Assembly: GCF_900106955.1 (NCBI RefSeq)
Contig: NZ_FNNI01000004.1
Coordinates: 310,001 to 374,000, forward strand
Reading direction: 5' to 3'
Length of the DNA stretch: 64,000 bases
Source: Aidingimonas halophila
Lineage (GTDB): Bacteria; Pseudomonadota; Gammaproteobacteria; Pseudomonadales; Halomonadaceae
Below the pieces are notes generated by a model that was not told the origin of the DNA, searched no databases, and saw only the letters and a list, made by a program, of their open reading frames with translations. A program made the translations under genes and the position numbers. Positions 62,195 through 64,000 of the stretch are shown here, in pieces; the stretch's first letter is position 1, and every line of letters starts with the position of its first letter.

Positions 62195-63688
62195 ATGAAA
62201 GAGGCTTATACAACACCGCCGATTCCAGCGCCGCGCCTATCCGTGGCGTTGATTCCGATCGTTTCGACGATCGCTCTCCTGGCATTACAGATCTTCTATT
62301 ACGGCGATTTTACCCCCCATATCCCGCTGGCGATGGGCTTTGGTATCACCGCGATCGTGGGCTGGTTCCAGGGGTACCGCTGGAAGGATATCGAGAAGGG
62401 GGCTTTCCACGTTCTGCATGTGGCCATGCCCTCCATTGCGACCCTGATTATCGTGGGCATGCTGGTCGGCGTCTGGCTGTCCAGCGGAACGGTACCCATG
62501 TTGATCTATTACGGCCTTCAGATCGTCGATCCTGGCTGGTTCCTGGCGGCGGCCATGCTGATCTGCTCACTGGTATCGCTCAGCATAGGTTCGTCCTGGA
62601 CGACGGTCGGTACCGTGGGTCTGGCTCTGGTCGGCATCGGTGATGCCTTTGGCGTGCCTATCTACTGGACGGCAGGGGCCGTGGTATCCGGTGCGTTCTT
62701 TGGCGACAAGATTTCGCCGCTCTCGGATACGACCAACCTCACTCCGGCCGTGACCGAAACCAATATCTTCGATCACATCCGTTACATGATGCCGACGACG
62801 GTGCCCGCCATGCTGATCGCCCTGGCGATCTACACCTTCGTCGGGGGCGCCGAGAGCGGCGGCAGCGACCAACTGGCGCGTATCGAGGCCATCCAGTCCG
62901 GTTTGGCGGCGAATTTTTCCATGGGGATCTGGCAACTGCTTCCCTTGCTGCTGGTAATCGGGCTGGCGTTTCGCAAAGTGGCACCGATTCCTGCTCTGTT
63001 TACTGGAGCGGTCGCCGGCGGTCTGGTGGCAATGGCGACCCAAGGGGCGTCGTTTCACGATGTGCTGACCTTCGCGCATGCCGGATTCAGCATTGGCGTC
63101 GACAATGAAGCACTCGATAGCCTGCTCAATCGGGGCGGTGTGACCTCGATGACCTGGGTGGTGACGCTGATGATGTTTGCGCTGGCGTTCGGGGGCGCGC
63201 TTGAGCGGACCCGCTGCCTGGAAGCGGTGGTCGAATCGATTCTCTCGTTGATCAAGGGGTTCCGGGGCTTGCAGACAGGCGCCATTCTGACGTCGATCAC
63301 GACCAATGTGGTGTCCGGTGATGTCTATCTTTCCATCGCCTTGCCGGGGCGGATGTACGGGCCGGCCTACGATCGCTTCGGTTACAGTCGCCTGAATCTG
63401 GCGCGTGCCGTGGAGGAAGGCGGAACCCTGGTATCGCCGCTGGTGCCCTGGAATGCCGGTGGCGCCTTTGTCATCGGGGCATTGGGTCTGTCGATGTCAT
63501 CGGGCGACCTGACGGATTTGCTGTATATTCCCTTGGCGTTCGGTTGTTGGCTATCGCCGTTGATCGGCATCCTGTATGCGCAGTTGGGCTGGTTCTCGGC
63601 CCGTGCCGAGACGGATGATGTCGAACCGGAGCCGGGGTTCCAGGAGACTGGCGAGGCGGAATTTCTACAGGATCCACAACGCGAATGA
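62195..63688 (+). CDS. nhaC: NhaC-type Na+/H+ antiporter
   Basis: 497 aa from ATG 62195 (GAGGTG upstream); a GTG at 62135 is less likely. About 11 helices with SLSIGSSWTTVGTVGLALVGIG, FFGDKISPLSDTTNLTPAVTETNIFDHI and TNVVSGDVYLSIALPGRMY, the NhaC core. Exchanges sodium for protons (some exchange lactate/malate). Fits a halophile. Its stop overlaps the next ATG. Confidence 0.88.
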   Translation: MKEAYTTPPIPAPRLSVALIPIVSTIALLALQIFYYGDFTPHIPLAMGFGITAIVGWFQGYRWKDIEKGAFHVLHVAMPSIATLIIVGMLVGVWLSSGTVPMLIYYGLQIVDPGWFLAAAMLICSLVSLSIGSSWTTVGTVGLALVGIGDAFGVPIYWTAGAVVSGAFFGDKISPLSDTTNLTPAVTETNIFDHIRYMMPTTVPAMLIALAIYTFVGGAESGGSDQLARIEAIQSGLAANFSMGIWQLLPLLLVIGLAFRKVAPIPALFTGAVAGGLVAMATQGASFHDVLTFAHAGFSIGVDNEALDSLLNRGGVTSMTWVVTLMMFALAFGGALERTRCLEAVVESILSLIKGFRGLQTGAILTSITTNVVSGDVYLSIALPGRMYGPAYDRFGYSRLNLARAVEEGGTLVSPLVPWNAGGAFVIGALGLSMSSGDLTDLLYIPLAFGCWLSPLIGILYAQLGWFSARAETDDVEPEPGFQETGEAEFLQDPQRE

Positions 63689-64000
63689 CTGATGACACTT
63701 CCCAGCAGGTCACGGTGGTCGGTGCCGGGGTTGTTGGGCTTTGCATGGCGCTGCGACTGCAGCGTCTCGGCAAGCAGGTGCTGCTGATCGACAGGCAGCG
63801 AGCCGGTACGGGAACGTCTTCGGGCAATGCGGGTTATATCGCGACCGAAACGATCGACCCCCTATCGACGCTGGAGACGCTCCGTTCGGTGCCGGGGCAA
63901 TTATTCAAGCGGCACGGTGCCTTGAAGTTGCCCATGCAGTACTTGCCGAAGGCGGCTCCCTGGTTGATGCGCTTCGCCCTGTCGGCATCGCCGAGCCGAG
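63685..64000 (+). CDS. FAD-dependent D-amino acid dehydrogenase-like protein (partial)
   Basis: The first 105 codons; the rest is outside the window. TVVGAGVVGLCMALRLQRLGKQVLLIDR is the FAD-binding Rossmann motif, and GTSSGNAGYIATETIDPLS is typical of DadA-like enzymes. Overlaps nhaC by 4 bp (ATGA), so the two are coupled; amino acid oxidation with sodium exchange is the likely theme. Confidence 0.85.
   Translation, partial: MTDDTSQQVTVVGAGVVGLCMALRLQRLGKQVLLIDRQRAGTGTSSGNAGYIATETIDPLSTLETLRSVPGQLFKRHGALKLPMQYLPKAAPWLMRFALSASPSR

Overview
The window reads as a gammaproteobacterial chromosome segment, most likely from a halophile of the Halomonas type. This is inferred from overall gene content (NhaC antiporter, leucine-degradation operon, tungstate transporter, purine salvage pair) and from GC-rich native genes, not from a marker gene. 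No rRNA, tRNA or CRISPR was seen. The left two thirds is mobile or accessory DNA; from about 44 kb to the end it is an ordinary high-GC chromosome.

Positions 1-18962 are a gene-cassette array of a sedentary integron. All cassette genes are on the + strand. They are separated by attC sites (R'' of the form RYYYAAC, R' of the form GTTRRRY, about 59-102 bp), and many stop codons lie inside R''. The integrase and attI are not in the window; the orientation puts them to the left. The cassettes are unusually rich in likely defence genes: an AAA ATPase with a TOPRIM-like DUF4276 partner, a HEPN protein, a lone reverse transcriptase, a DUF4145 protein, a GIY-YIG nuclease, a PD-(D/E)XK protein, a catalytically inactive long Argonaute coupled to a PD-(D/E)XK nuclease, and a TIR protein. 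A group IIC intron splits one attC core exactly, and an IS91-type remnant sits against another. The distal attC sites decay and the last one is cut off.

Positions 18963-35095 interrupt the array. Two divergent EamA/LysR pairs flank a block holding a LuxR receptor, a LuxI synthase and a complete lasso peptide operon (precursor, fused B1-B2, ABC exporter, cyclase). A near-identical 18-bp box lies upstream of both luxI and the lasso precursor, suggesting quorum control of the peptide. Then come an alpha/beta hydrolase and its deleted copy, a recD fragment, and a YqcI/YcgG haem-enzyme-like gene with cupin, amino acid permease and AsnC-type regulator.

Positions 35096-41219 resume the cassette array after a second IS91 remnant: HigBA, a membrane protein, DUF6151, PhzF, LysE, a CPBP protease and a methyltransferase. 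One cassette here consists of little more than its attC. The stretch 41220-44700 is a worn border with gene fragments, a 68-bp tandem repeat and a YefM-YoeB module.

Positions 44752-64000 hold the liu leucine/isovalerate operon with a divergent TetR regulator, a DUF1326-DUF2182 pair, an NCS2 purine permease with 8-oxoguanine deaminase, tupBCA tungstate uptake with its divergent HTH/PBP-like regulator, a methyltransferase, an ankyrin protein, a lipoprotein, an AraC regulator, NhaC, and the start of a DadA-like flavoenzyme.
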